A program made the position numbers and the translations under genes. From positions 1 to 64,000 of the forward strand of contig JAQMWT010000447.1 of NCBI GenBank assembly GCA_029834535.1: a DNA stretch of 64,000 nucleotides, written 5' to 3'. This document shows, in pieces, positions 48,307 to 58,275 of this stretch. The number at the start of each line of letters is the position of its first letter. The first letter of the stretch is position 1. The stretch comes from Chrysophaeum taylorii. Its lineage: Eukaryota; Sar; Pelagophyceae; Pelagomonadales; Pelagomonadaceae. The notes below the pieces were generated by a model. It searched no databases. It was not told where the DNA came from and worked only from the letters and a program-made list of their open reading frames with translations.

Positions 48307-50061
48307 TAGTTGCATGTCGCTCGTTCGCTCTGGGCCGACAACCGCAGTGACAACCGCAGCCGAAACCTCGGGAACCTCGCTCGGTGCCACGCGTGAGGCG
48401 AGAAGCTTCGTGCACAGCCGGCGCATCTTGGGCGGGCCCCCTACGTCCATTGAGATTCTTAAGCGAGGACTCAGACGTTCTCTCGGTCGACGGTATTATG
48501 ACATCATCAGGTGTGACTTGGAGCTTGCCGGACTTAACAAGCTCGGGGATCTTGGTAGCATCGTCGCACGTGGTGACGTCAGTGCCGAAGCGCTGTCGAG
48601 CCAGGTGAAACAACGGTGGCTGTTTTTCGTATACAAGTACCGCACAAAAATTGGCGGCGATTATCGGATCTACGTGAAACATCGGGGAGCCTCCAGTCAC
48701 GAGCCAGTGGAAACACCTGTGCACATAAGTGTCCGTGGTTGAGGCGTGCCAATGACCTCTTCGCCGGCGGGTGACATCGAAAATATCGTATGCGGTGCGG
48801 TGTCTTGTTTATTCAGCAAAGAGGGCGGGAGATCCGCGAGAGGAAGTTCGCGGAGATTGTCGTAAACCGCTTTGATACGAAGGAGATCACGAGAGACAGA
48901 GAGAACGTCTCATCGGTGGTCAACGATCGCGAGTTGTTGAACTCAGACGTCTGACGCAAGGGAGTTTGTTGGATTAGCCCATTGTTTGATTTCGCGCACG
49001 TAAAGGTAGCTGCAGCGCCGTCAATTTGGCGGTAATCCAAAGGCAAGGCGTCGAGTGCGGGGGGCTTGTGAGTGTCATAGGAGATGTGTGGCGGTTGTGC
49101 ATCAAAAAAACACCATCACGTAGAGGACGGGCGTGGCCAACTAATAAGAATGACGACTGCATGAAAAGGTCAACGCGAAAGTTGTCGAGCATTAGTAGTA
49201 CTGGAGCGAGGTAGACAAGACCTGCGCTTGGATTGCGAGCGTCTTCGGTGGTGAGAAGTGTGAGTGCTAGCAATGTAGCCATAACCGACATTGAGCCCTG
49301 TGAGATCTTGACAGGGGTATTATCAACAGAAGATCCCTCAAGAATAAGAGGGGAGGTGGTATGGCAAGAGTTTTTACCGGCGGCGCCGGTGTCAAAGATG
49401 GCGACGAGCTTTGTGGATGGAGTTAGTGGCGTGCAACTTTTCAGACGAATGCGTCTGGAGGAGTCGTTTCGGTGAGACTTGGTACGTCCGACGAGTAGTC
49501 GGTTGTGGATTTGAGACTCATGATTTGTGTTGAATTGAGCGACAAGAATTCTTGCTGTGGAGATGTGCCGAAGGAGTAGGATGGGGAACTACTGGAAAAG
49601 GAGGGATGAGAGAGGACTACTGGACTGCGGAGGACTATGTCGCTGAGAAGATCCTGCTGATGTGACTACCTGTGTTGAGTGGGCTCGCGAATTGAGCGCG
49701 CGGGGTGTACGAGCCGCCCACGCCGTGCTTAGGGGTTTGACGGTTCGTCGGAGACATCTTCGTCACTGTCGCGATGCGTATCGGCGATATGGACATCCTC
49801 AGATACGGGGCAGACTAGGTCGTCCATTCCCACATAGTTCGTGAGGTAGGACATGGCCGTTTAAACTTTGGCGTTGTCTTTCCCAATCAGCTCACGGACC
49901 TCTTTGATAATCGTTGCAATGAATTGTCGCGTGTTTCATCACGTGGTCTCTTCAGCAATTTGGCGACATAATCAGTCAGCAATTTGTACGAGTTTGCGAA
50001 CGAGGGGCAAATCGGGTGTGAGAGAGCTGTCGTCGACGTCCCGTGTTTTATGTGACTTACA

Positions 50062-50097
50062 CGAGACGACAAACTCCTCTTGGAGTTTGTCGTCTCG
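50062..50097. repeat. Perfect hairpin, 16 bp arms, 4 nt loop
   Basis: CGAGACGACAAACTCC (50062-50077), loop TCTT, GGAGTTTGTCGTCTCG (50082-50097). It lies inside the decayed retroelement, in the part read as gag-like on the minus strand. Confidence 0.85.
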
Positions 50098-51186
50098 CGT
50101 GAGTTCTTTTCAAGATCACGGTGATTACGGGAATCCTCCGCGAGACGTTCGTACACGGTGCTAGTGCTCGGGTGGATAGTTGGAAGCGGCATATCCGTCG
50201 TCCGAACGTGTGCTGGACACGTACGGGTCAAGCCGGGAAAAAAGATCTTGTCATGAAATGTTGATGAAGAGCGCGGCTTCTCCTTGGTCCGCCGACGCTT
50301 GTGCCAGTCATGTTGTGACTTGCCGTATTGCGTGGCTGCCTGGTCGGAGGACTCTGAAGCTGGTTTGGGCGTCTGTGTAAGCTGCTTGAAATAAAAGCAG
50401 TGTCCGCCGAAAGGTTCATCGCATGACCGTCGTTGTCATTGTCGGATGATTCCGGATTGGATTCTAGTTCGCGTGCTGCCTCGTAAGCATCAAAGTCGGG
50501 AGAGTCTTGCTCTGAGCCTCAGGCGAATTACTGTTACAGAGTGCGTGAAGACCAGCGTCAGGCGTATGGTCGGAGTACTCAGCTATGGTGAGCTGAATGA
50601 GGTCCCGGTGTGGGGTCGTGGCCATCGCGTGGTCAAGACGACGAGCGAGTTCCACCAGCGAAGTTGCGCAACGACCCAACTTTTTTGATGAAAGTGAGAT
50701 CATGATAGGCACAGTGTGTTTGACCGGCTTTTCAGAAGAGCTTAGATATGGTGCGCTGCCATGATGCGGCGTGGGGTTTGTCGATGACATCAGGAGAGTA
50801 GTGGCGATTAAAAATTATCGTCTCTGCGTAGTCCACGAGCGTTTGTTCGGAGATGCGCTGTGCGGGTTGGAACACCTCCATGATCTTGAGAATGTTGCGG
50901 AGAAAGCCAGTGTGATATCCATCGTTCTCGAGTTGTGCTGGATTCTCAATGCGCGTTGCTTTACATTGAAGGCCAGTCGGGCCATATAAGCAGGCACATG
51001 AGACTTGAATATGAGCAGGACAGCAGCGAGACGTTGTTGGGTAGCCAAAGCACGCGATGCGGCCAGCGTGTTGATGGACTGCAGAAAGTTAAGTCTCGAC
51101 AGTATCTGAATTGCAGATGCGAGGTGGACACGCCCAAAATGTTCCATAGTGCGCATGCAGTCTATTACGTTTAAAGGCAGAACACA

Positions 51187-51251
51187 CACACACCAACATT
51201 CAACGACGGCACGAGAATAGGAACATATGTACACACGCACACACACACAAG
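51187..51251. repeat. Impure (AC)n microsatellite
   Basis: ACACACACAC runs at 51182-51196 and 51232-51250 flank a unique spacer. Just downstream, two imperfect direct copies (about 51303-51379 and 51417-51489) share GCGATT...CTGCA...CCGAGAAGGG.ACG.TC and a TATCTCT motif. Confidence 0.5.
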
Positions 51252-52149
51252 ATAACCAGTGTCTTGCACCGAGCTTGCCGCCGTCTTACGAGGGCATACG
51301 CAAGAGACAGACCAGCACCTGCGATTGCCAACTGCATCCTTCCACCGAGAAGGGCACGCTCGCTATCTCTATTGATAGATGGAAGTAAAATTCGTTTTAA
51401 AAGAGGGTAGACGTAAGAGGTAGACCACCCATGCGATTCCCTGCACCGTACTACCGAGAAGGGTACGATCTCTATCTCTTGGTAGAGATTTTAGTCCTAT
51501 ACGCCGTGAGCCGACAGCAACGACCGGACATCCTGGCCTGTGTTGGGAGGTGTGGCAGATTGCTTTGGCTCCGAGGCTCTGTGCTCTTCGTAGTCTTGTC
51601 GGCACCAGGAGTAAGTAATGCCCCCTCCGGCACTCGTCGACTTCTCGCTGGAAGGGTTCCTCCTGGCAGGGACTCTCGAGAGTCCTGGATTTGAAAAGCG
51701 CTGAGATGGACTTGGGAGGCTCGGACTTGGGCACTGGGTCGTTCGAGGATTTCACACTTTGGCCCAAGACTACACTCCGCGCATCATCAACGTGGCTGGA
51801 GAAATTGACCTGCCTTGATGATGCGGGGATCTGGCTGGCTGCATTGCGCACTGTCGTACTGTAGACGTCGCTATCCACGGGCAGCAAGTTGACGAGGGAG
51901 TGAACAGCCTCCGCCAAAGTGCTCCTTCAAAAGTTCCAGCTGCCCTTCCTGGTTGTAGGTGTTGCAGACGGGCACGCTGCACACCTGGTCATGGACAGAC
52001 ACGCACATCTCCTTGATGTGACACCTTAGTCTGTTGCGACGCATCATAGCGGGGCGCGGACCGAATTGTTGGCTGTACAAACCGCGTGTCAAAGCTCTCG
52101 AGACGCGCGACAACCCGCTCCTGGTGCAAAGGGGAGCCCGCTTACCCGC

Positions 52150-52392
52150 ATGACCGCTTCCACCGAGTAGATATTCACGGGTTCGTGCTCAACGACGATC
52201 TCGATCCGCGGCGCGGTCGCGCTCCCGTCATCGGGGTACGAGCGCCTCCGCGAACACGCGCTTCAGGTAGCCGACCGGTATGCCGGCGGGGTTGTCGACG
52301 CGAACGGTGTTTTCGTCGTACGGGTTTATCGGTTCGCGCACCAACGCCGCCGTCTCCTCGGCGTGGATGACGCCGTCCTAGTATCGGCACCC
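52150..52392 (-). pseudogene. HIRAN-domain fragment
   Basis: On the minus strand 52392-52228 reads GCRY, a stop, then GVIHAEETAALVREPINPYD, ENTVRVDNPAGIPVGYLKRV and FAEALVPR before a TGA. After a frameshift it continues DDGSATAPRIEIVVEHEPVN toward 52150. REP.NPYD.N.VRVDN..G..VGYL.R..A..L is the HIRAN signature found in RAD5/HLTF helicases and in some stand-alone proteins, where it binds 3' DNA ends. With one internal stop, one shift and no start, it is a gene fragment or pseudogene caught among mobile-element debris. Confidence 0.7.
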
Positions 52393-53009
52393 TACGATCA
52401 AGACCCCACATCGCCCATACAGTACGTGGTTCGCCTTGCGGTGCAGGCTCAGCCCGCGTTGTCAACGCTTGGAACGCCCGGACACGGCGTACTCGACGCG
52501 GGCGACCTCGCGGACGGGGGTGCGACGTGCGGGAGCACGTCCTTGCAGGGAGCCCTCGCGATCCCTACAAGGTGGGGGTATACATACCGTTCAAAGGTTT
52601 TGGGGGGGAGACGTGAGTCATTTTAAACTTAAAAAAATAAAGGGTCGATAGCAAGTACATGAAGAGGGGGGCGGCGCAGGTCGTGAGGGGTTACTGGAGA
52701 CGGTCCCCCCGAGTGCCTCTCGATATTCGAGCGGACTGCTCGTCCGTTAAGGCGATTTTACGTCGTCATTTTGCGCAATGCCTGGCGAGAGTGCGCGTGT
52801 AAGCACGCAGGGCGTTCAGGTGTTGGGGGCACTCGGAGGTAGGCGGGGTGGCAGGGGCAAACCCGGAACCAACCGCGTGGCAGCGCCGGGACGTCACGTA
52901 TACTGTATGTAAAATGATTGTAGTAAAATTATTATTCAATTCTTGCGGAAGGAATCCTCTATTTTCCCAAGAAGGGATTGTAAAGTATAATAGGAGGGCG
53001 TAAGAAGAA
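52393..53009. other. Upstream region of the second fusion gene
   Basis: No gene was seen. A GACGTCACGT element at 52890-52899 (CRE half-site joined to an ACGT core) lies about 115 bp upstream of the ATG at 53010. Confidence 0.4.
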
Positions 53010-55200
53010 ATGCTGGCGCTGGCAGTGGTTGCTGCCGCGCATCGCATCGAGGATCCGACCCTCGCGGTTGCGAATTGGTCACGGCCCGCGTCGCGGTGCC
53101 ACCCCTCTTGCAGTGTGGCACGCAAACGTCTCTTCGTGGCGATCTCGTCCGGCGGTAAGTCGAGGGCGCACACACCACGAAGAGAAATAGTCGTAGGCAA
53201 CGAGGCTGCGAGGAGTCGCCGACAGGCTGCGAGAAGGACCTGGATCGGTACGCGTTTTTGCATGCAGTCTATTATTGGATTGCAGGTCAAGAGTGTGATC
53301 GAACGCGGTGCTCTTACAGCTTTTTTGTCTACGGGCGCGCTACCCGCGGCGAGAAAGACGCGGTGTGGCTCGAGGACGCGCAGGCGTCGGCCTATGGCTT
53401 CAAGCTCCAGCAGATCGCCTGGATCTCCTCGACGCAAGGAGCGGACTTCGTACTGTTGGTCGACGACCAAGGCTTCGTACGTCTCGATCGGGTGCTCGAC
53501 GAGCTCGCTATCAGACCTAAGGAACGCTTCGCCTGGGGTACGGGCTGCGGGTCTTTCCGGGAATTCTTGCGATCTGGGTTCGCGCTCCTCTCCATGGATG
53601 TCGCGATGGTGCTGACCCGCGCCTACGCGGCCGGCGTCGACGTCGACGCGCTGTTCCCCCGGCTTCGGCTCGCGGTTCTCGACGACGCGCAGCGGCTCGT
53701 CGCGCCCAGCATCACGAGGGACGCGCCGCGAAGACTGCGGTTTTGCGAGAGATACGTGCACTGCGCCAACGCCTCCGACAGGACGTATTGCGACAATGCA
53801 AAGGTGGTTGGAGCGCCGGCAAAAAAGAAGGTGGGAGCGCCGGCAAAAAAACGGGCGATGCCGGTCAAAGCGCGGGCCGCGCCGGTCATCGCGCGGTCCG
53901 CGCGGTGCGCGCACGCGAGCGACAACGAGACGCCGAGTAGCGATGTCGCGCGATGGTGGCGGGACGCCGACCTCGCTCGCGCGGGCGACGACTGCTGCGC
54001 TCCGCCGCGAGCCGCGACCGAGGCGTGTGCCGTCTTTCGGGGCCGCGGTCTGCGTGCGGGTTTCGGCGAGGGGGTCGTGCTCGCGAGCTTCCCCGGGTCG
54101 GGGAACACGTGGATGCGGTTGCTGCTCGAGTACGGTTCGGGCGTGCTGTCGGGGTCGATCTACGACGACGCGTCGCTCATGCGACCGTTGCCGGCCGAGG
54201 GAAACCGGCACGGCCCGTCCGTGGTCGCCATAAAGGCGCACGTCGCTCCGCGGCAGTACTTTGCCATGACGGGGGCGACCAAGGTCATTCTCCTGACGCG
54301 ACACCCGTTCAACGCGATTTTCGCCGAATTTCAGCGTCGAATTGGCGAGTTACGCAAGTCGACCATCTCGAACGCGCACGTTCACGTCTTGGAGTCCTTT
54401 GGCGACGCGGTCAAGAAACTTTTTTCGCGCTACGCGCTCTGCATGAGCTGCAAGTGGGCCCTCTACGTCCTCCAGCACGCCGACCTCGACTTTCTGCACC
54501 ACGTCCGCTACGAGGACCTCGTTTCCGACGCGGCGACGACCACCCGCACCGCGCTCGAATTCGCGGGTTTCCGTCCGTCGGCGCAGCGCCTGCGCTGCGC
54601 GCCGCTCCTCGCCGTCGACGGCGCCGTCCGACGCAACAAAACCAAGCACACAGCCGTGAGAGAGGAGCCGCCGCCGCCGCCCCGAATTTGTTGTTGTTGT
54701 TGTTGCTCCAGCGCAAAAAAAAAAAAAAAACGTGGTCGCAGGCGACCGTCTTCGGCGCCGACAAGCGCCTGGCGTGCGAGGTCTGGCATCGCGCGACGGC
54801 GAACCCCGCGAGCCGTGAGAAAGAAGACTTGGCGCTGTCTGTTGTTCTCTTTATCCTCCTCGCAGGTCGTCTCGTCGAGCGCTTCCGGTACGAGCCGGGA
54901 GTCTTCGACTGCAGCCCGCGCGTCGCGCACCTCGAGTGCGCGGACCCCGAGTCCAAGGCCGGCAACTGCTACGGGACAATGACCAAAGGTACGAAGAAAA
55001 AACCCTCGTCTTTCGCGTCTTCACCTCATCGCGCAGCGGCGGTGGACCGGGCGATGCACGTCGACGGCACGGGGCAACACGTACTCCCAACAACGAGTCT
55101 GATGAGGCGGCGGCGTCGGCCCCCTTTCCTGCACCATCGGTCCCCGGGCACGACCATGGACTCTAGGAGGGAGGTTTTTGAATCTGAACCCTTGTTGTAA
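53010..55200 (+). CDS. Fusion protein: GT31-like glycosyltransferase plus WSCD-like sulfotransferase (paralog 2, spliced)
   Basis: Proposed exons 53010-53154, 53286-54655, 54742-54814, 54866-54988 and 55037-55200 give about 624 residues. Intron 1 (GTAAGT...TTGCAG) joins RLFVAISSG to GQECDRTRCSYSFFVYGRAT, restoring the GT31 start. Introns 2 and 3 restore HTA-ATVFGADKRLACEVWH and NPASR-RLVERFRYEP, which align gap-free with paralog 1. The GT-like half keeps an acidic motif in FVLLVDDQGFVRLDRVL and SGFALLSMDVAMVL. A linker with two VGAPAKK units leads to the sulfotransferase half: VLASFPGSGNTWMRLLLEYG and VILLTRHPFNAIFAEFQRR. It would be a Golgi protein that both adds a sugar and sulfates glycans (inference). 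Intron 4 is 48 bp and optional. The next gene starts 12 bp downstream. Confidence 0.75.
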
Positions 55201-55212
55201 TAATAATCAATC

Positions 55213-56124
55213 ATGTGGGTTCGCGTCGCCGGGTTCGCCCTGCTCGGGGCCGTCGCGTTGGTGGCCCTGAGGCGTCGCAAAAAGAAGGCCGTTTACTTCA
55301 AGTCATCGCGGGGTATCGGGCGGTTCGTGCGACGAAAGCTCGGGCTCTCGAGCAGCGCCGACTTGAGGTCGGTCCACGTGATCTTCGATTTCGACCATAC
55401 GCTGACTTCCCACGATTCACCCCAATGCCACGACCACCTCGCGGACGTGGACGTTGTTGCCGAGGAAATGCGCAAGTACCTCGACTTTGGGAACGGGGGA
55501 CATCCTGAACTCCGGGGGTTGCCAGTCGGCGAGTGGTGGGTCCGGGTTCATAAACTTCTCGTGGACCGGAAGGTGTCGACGGCAGCGCTCGAGGAGGCGC
55601 GCGCGAAGAAACCGATCCGGCTCCGCGACGGCGTTTCCGAGACGCTCGGCTTGCTATTGACCTTGGGCGTCCCCGTGACCGTCGTCTCGGCCGGCTTGGA
55701 ACACGTCGTCGAGGACGTCCTCGAAGAATTTCAGACGTGTACCCTCGCCGACGATTGCATCTTGCGCGTCGGCGACGCGCTCCATCTCGTCGCCAACCGC
55801 CTTATATTCGAGGACGGCATTGCCGTCGACGCCGCGCCCGACCCCCCCGTCCACGCCGGCAACAAGCACGCTGTATACGACCGCCTCCGGCCCTTCTTCG
55901 ACGACGTCGTTCGCACCAGACCCAAGCTCCTCGTGGTCGGCGACAGCGTCGGCGACGTTAAGGCCGCGGCCAACATTCCCAAGTCACACTTCGTCTCCGT
56001 TGCCTTCTACAATCCCCAAAACCCCTGGGCCTCGAGGGCCAAGTTCGACGAAGCCTACGATGCCCTTCTGCCCCACACGGCATCCCTTGCCTGGCTCCGC
56101 GACATGCTCACTTCCTTGCCCTAA
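55213..56124 (+). CDS. Pyrimidine 5'-nucleotidase (NT5C3/UMPH-1)-like HAD hydrolase
   Basis: 303 residues with an N-terminal membrane anchor (VAGFALLGAVALVALRRRKK). HAD motif I is VIFDFDHTLTSHDSP, with both Asp. The cap region has CHDHLADVDVVAEEM and GEWWVRVHKLLVDRK. Motif II is VTVVSAGLEHVVEDVL, the motif III Lys is in HAGNKHAVYDRL, and motif IV is KLLVVGDSVGDVKAA. The order and cap text fit cytosolic 5'-nucleotidase III, which removes phosphate from CMP and UMP or, in some members, m7GMP. The anchor is unusual for that family. The ATG lies 12 bp after the stop of the fusion gene. Confidence 0.82.
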   Translation: MWVRVAGFALLGAVALVALRRRKKKAVYFKSSRGIGRFVRRKLGLSSSADLRSVHVIFDFDHTLTSHDSPQCHDHLADVDVVAEEMRKYLDFGNGGHPELRGLPVGEWWVRVHKLLVDRKVSTAALEEARAKKPIRLRDGVSETLGLLLTLGVPVTVVSAGLEHVVEDVLEEFQTCTLADDCILRVGDALHLVANRLIFEDGIAVDAAPDPPVHAGNKHAVYDRLRPFFDDVVRTRPKLLVVGDSVGDVKAAANIPKSHFVSVAFYNPQNPWASRAKFDEAYDALLPHTASLAWLRDMLTSLP

Positions 56125-56227
56125 CTATTTTTTTCTCGAGCCTTGGTGCGCTTTGTTCGATCGCCTGCGTTCGGCTGCCGTTGAGTTTTTCTTTCAATCG
56201 AGAGGATGGATGGGTGTTTCCGCGTGG

Positions 56228-56300
56228 AGGTCAGGTCAGGTCCGGTCCGGTCCGGTCCGGTCCGGTCCGGTCCGGTCCGTCTCGTCTCGTCTCGTCTCGG
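56228..56300. repeat. (GGTCC)n / (GTCTC)n minisatellite
   Basis: About ten pentamers of TCCGG/GGTCC followed by four of TCTCG, between the convergent nucleotidase and unknown gene. Confidence 0.9.
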
Positions 56301-56347
56301 GCAGTTGTTCCGTTGTAGAGAAATAAGAAAGCCATCCATCATTCAGT

Positions 56348-57130
56348 TCAGTCGACGAGGAGGCGTTTTATGCGGTAGCCCTGGTGCCTGTTGAGGAGGA
56401 GGCGGGTGTCGAGGGAGGGCCTGCGATCGAGGAGGCCAACGAGAAGGCTTTTTGCGTCGTCGATGAGGTCGGCGTCGTCGAGGTCGTCCCAGTCGTGGTT
56501 GAGTTCCTGGAAACAGCGGAAGGTGGAGGGGATGCGGGGAAAGACACTTTCTCGAAAGCGGCGGAGCTCCGAGGCCTTATCCTCACACAAGGCGGCCAGG
56601 AGTGCCTGGACGTCGTGGTATACCAGAAACCAGTCGAGGTCATCGCCGTCGCTCGCGTAACGGTAGGCGCCAAAAGCAACGATCGCGTCATACCACGGTC
56701 CGTCGAGGATTTTGGGGCGATGCCGCGACACGCACTCGAGTCGCGCTGTGAGCTCTAACTTGCCGTCGGAACAGCTTGGATTTCGCGCGTCTTGCGCGAG
56801 AATCGCGAGACCAACCAGAAACGCGAACTGGTCAGAACATGCGGGCAGCATGCGAAACCTGCGTCGTAGGGCCTCGAGGGAGGGCCGCGGCGCGAAGGCG
56901 ACCGATGTCTCGATGCGACCGTTCGCGATGTCGCCGATCGGCAGCGTTGTGTCCCTATCGTACACTTCCCCGCTCAACGCGTCGTAGATCACTGTCGTCC
57001 GCACGACGGCACCCCTGCCGTCGACAAAGTCGCAGTCGAAGGCGCGCCGATCGTTCGTCCGCCGGGCGCGCAGCACGCAGAACCCGAAATATTCGCAGCA
57101 CAGGTGGGGTCGCAATGTGCACCGTCGCAT
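56348..57130 (-). CDS. Protein of unknown function
   Basis: 260 residues from the ATG at 57130 (an upstream GTG at 57193 is not used). The text has no recognisable domain. Features include an N-terminal Cys-rich stretch (CTLRPHLCCEYFGFCVL), a beta-rich middle (VVRTTVIYDALSGEVYDRD) and an acidic, helical C-terminal half (LNHDWDDLDDADLIDDAKSL). Codon use and length support a real gene. It is convergent with the nucleotidase gene, and a 41 bp LINE tail is inserted 48 bp upstream of the start. Confidence 0.55.
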   Translation of the reverse strand: MRRCTLRPHLCCEYFGFCVLRARRTNDRRAFDCDFVDGRGAVVRTTVIYDALSGEVYDRDTTLPIGDIANGRIETSVAFAPRPSLEALRRRFRMLPACSDQFAFLVGLAILAQDARNPSCSDGKLELTARLECVSRHRPKILDGPWYDAIVAFGAYRYASDGDDLDWFLVYHDVQALLAALCEDKASELRRFRESVFPRIPSTFRCFQELNHDWDDLDDADLIDDAKSLLVGLLDRRPSLDTRLLLNRHQGYRIKRLLVD

Positions 57131-57178
57131 GCTCTCGTGCCGAAATCTATGGCCTTGACGAGGCTGACTCAAGAATTC

Positions 57179-57219
57179 ACCACACACACACACCCCTCTT
57201 AGGAGTCGACCTTTAAAGG
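57179..57219 (+). mobile_element. 41 bp 5'-truncated LINE 3' tail with 11 bp target-site duplication
   Basis: The insert contains CACACACCCCTCTTAGGAGT, then CGACCTTTAAAGG, matching the 3' terminus of the LINE at 61420-61460 (CACACCCCCCTCTTAGCAGT, then CGAC). It is flanked by CTCAAGAATTC on both sides (57168-57178 and 57220-57230). Confidence 0.8.
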
Positions 57220-57239
57220 CTCAAGAATTCTGCCCCGAC

Positions 57240-58275
57240 TGAGACTTTCTTTGTACAGTATTGTGTTGGATGAGATGAACACAAAAAATAATAAAAATTG
57301 AGTTGCGGCCGTTAATTACCTTTTCCGCACTTGCCGCACGCAACGACACACATTCAACGCCGTGTCGAGTGTTGTATCCCCCCTCTTTTCGAGCAGCTAA
57401 CGACGAGTTGCACCGTTGGCACCACCACCTCCTCGCATCCTCCGGTTGTCCTCTGGCGCGAGCACGCGCCTCTACGGACGGTATCGCGAAGGCAATCTCG
57501 CCCAACGCCATCTTCGCCGTGCTCGACGCAGAGCGACTCTACGACATAAAAACCCTCGCGTGGGGTTCGCTCTATACCGCCCACGCCCTCCATCCCTCCC
57601 GTCGCCTGTCGACCGGCGCGCAGCGCAAGTCCACTCCGAGTACCTCGCTCGCGCCCGCGAAATCGACGCCATCATCACACCCCGCCGCGGCACGGCACCC
57701 CCGCCTGGCTTCTCGGCCGCTGTCGAGCAGCGGCTACGCAGCTACGGCGCCGTCGCCGGCCTCGTTTTTGGTGCCTTCGGTGAGGCCAGCGCGGCATGCC
57801 ACGCCCTCGCCAAGACGTGCGCAGAGCGAATTTCGGCGCGAACCAGTGGGTGGAATATGGCTGTGCCAACTTCACAGAGGCCGAGGCGGCCCAAACTCGC
57901 CGCATATACCGCAAGTGTGGGGGATCGCCAGCGCATTGGGCCGGGCGCGCTGTGCCCTCGCCGCCCTCAGCCATGTTGCCGCCTCGGGCAGCCCCACCCA
58001 AGCCGCCCGCCCTTAGCAGGGCGTCACACTTCGTCGCACATACGTCAGGCGGCAGCATGCGTACGACCTACGGGCGGGGCCCGCCCTCTCGGGCCCGTCC
58101 TCTCTTCGCCTGCCCCCCGCGGCTCGGCGATGACCCTGACTGGGCCTCGCATACCCATCTACGCCTGCCTTTCAGGCACATCCTTCATGCCCCCACGCTA
58201 CGCGCCAATCCTTCAAGCACCCACATGCACCCCCCACCTCATCATACCAGTCGACCTTGAAAACAAAAAAAAAAA
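57240..58275 (+). mobile_element. LINE 3' copy, internally deleted, with poly(A)-like tail
   Basis: From about 57400 the sequence aligns with 59990-60060 of the full LINE copy (GAGTTGCACCGTTGGCACCA), then jumps to the equivalent of 60680 (CGCCTCTACGG). It continues to the 3' end (ACCAGTCGACCTTGAAAAC) with an A-rich tail at 58259-58275. The reading frame is broken. The stretch 57240-57400 is unassigned. Confidence 0.75.

Larger units (their letters stand above)
48800..52115 (-). mobile_element. Decayed retrotransposon remnant with aspartic-protease motif
   Basis: A run of minus-strand frames linked by shifts and stops. From 52113 down: MRRNRLRCHIKEMCVSVHDQ and HSLVNLLPVDSDVYSTTVRN, then frames at 51246-50815 and 50231-49887. 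Near 49415-49250 comes KLVAIFDTGAAGKNSCHTTS, where DTGA is the retropepsin active-site motif, followed by VDLFMQSSFLLVGHARPLRD. The order, gag-like sequence and then protease, fits an LTR element, but no reverse transcriptase was found. GC is lower than in the flanking genes. Confidence 0.45.
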
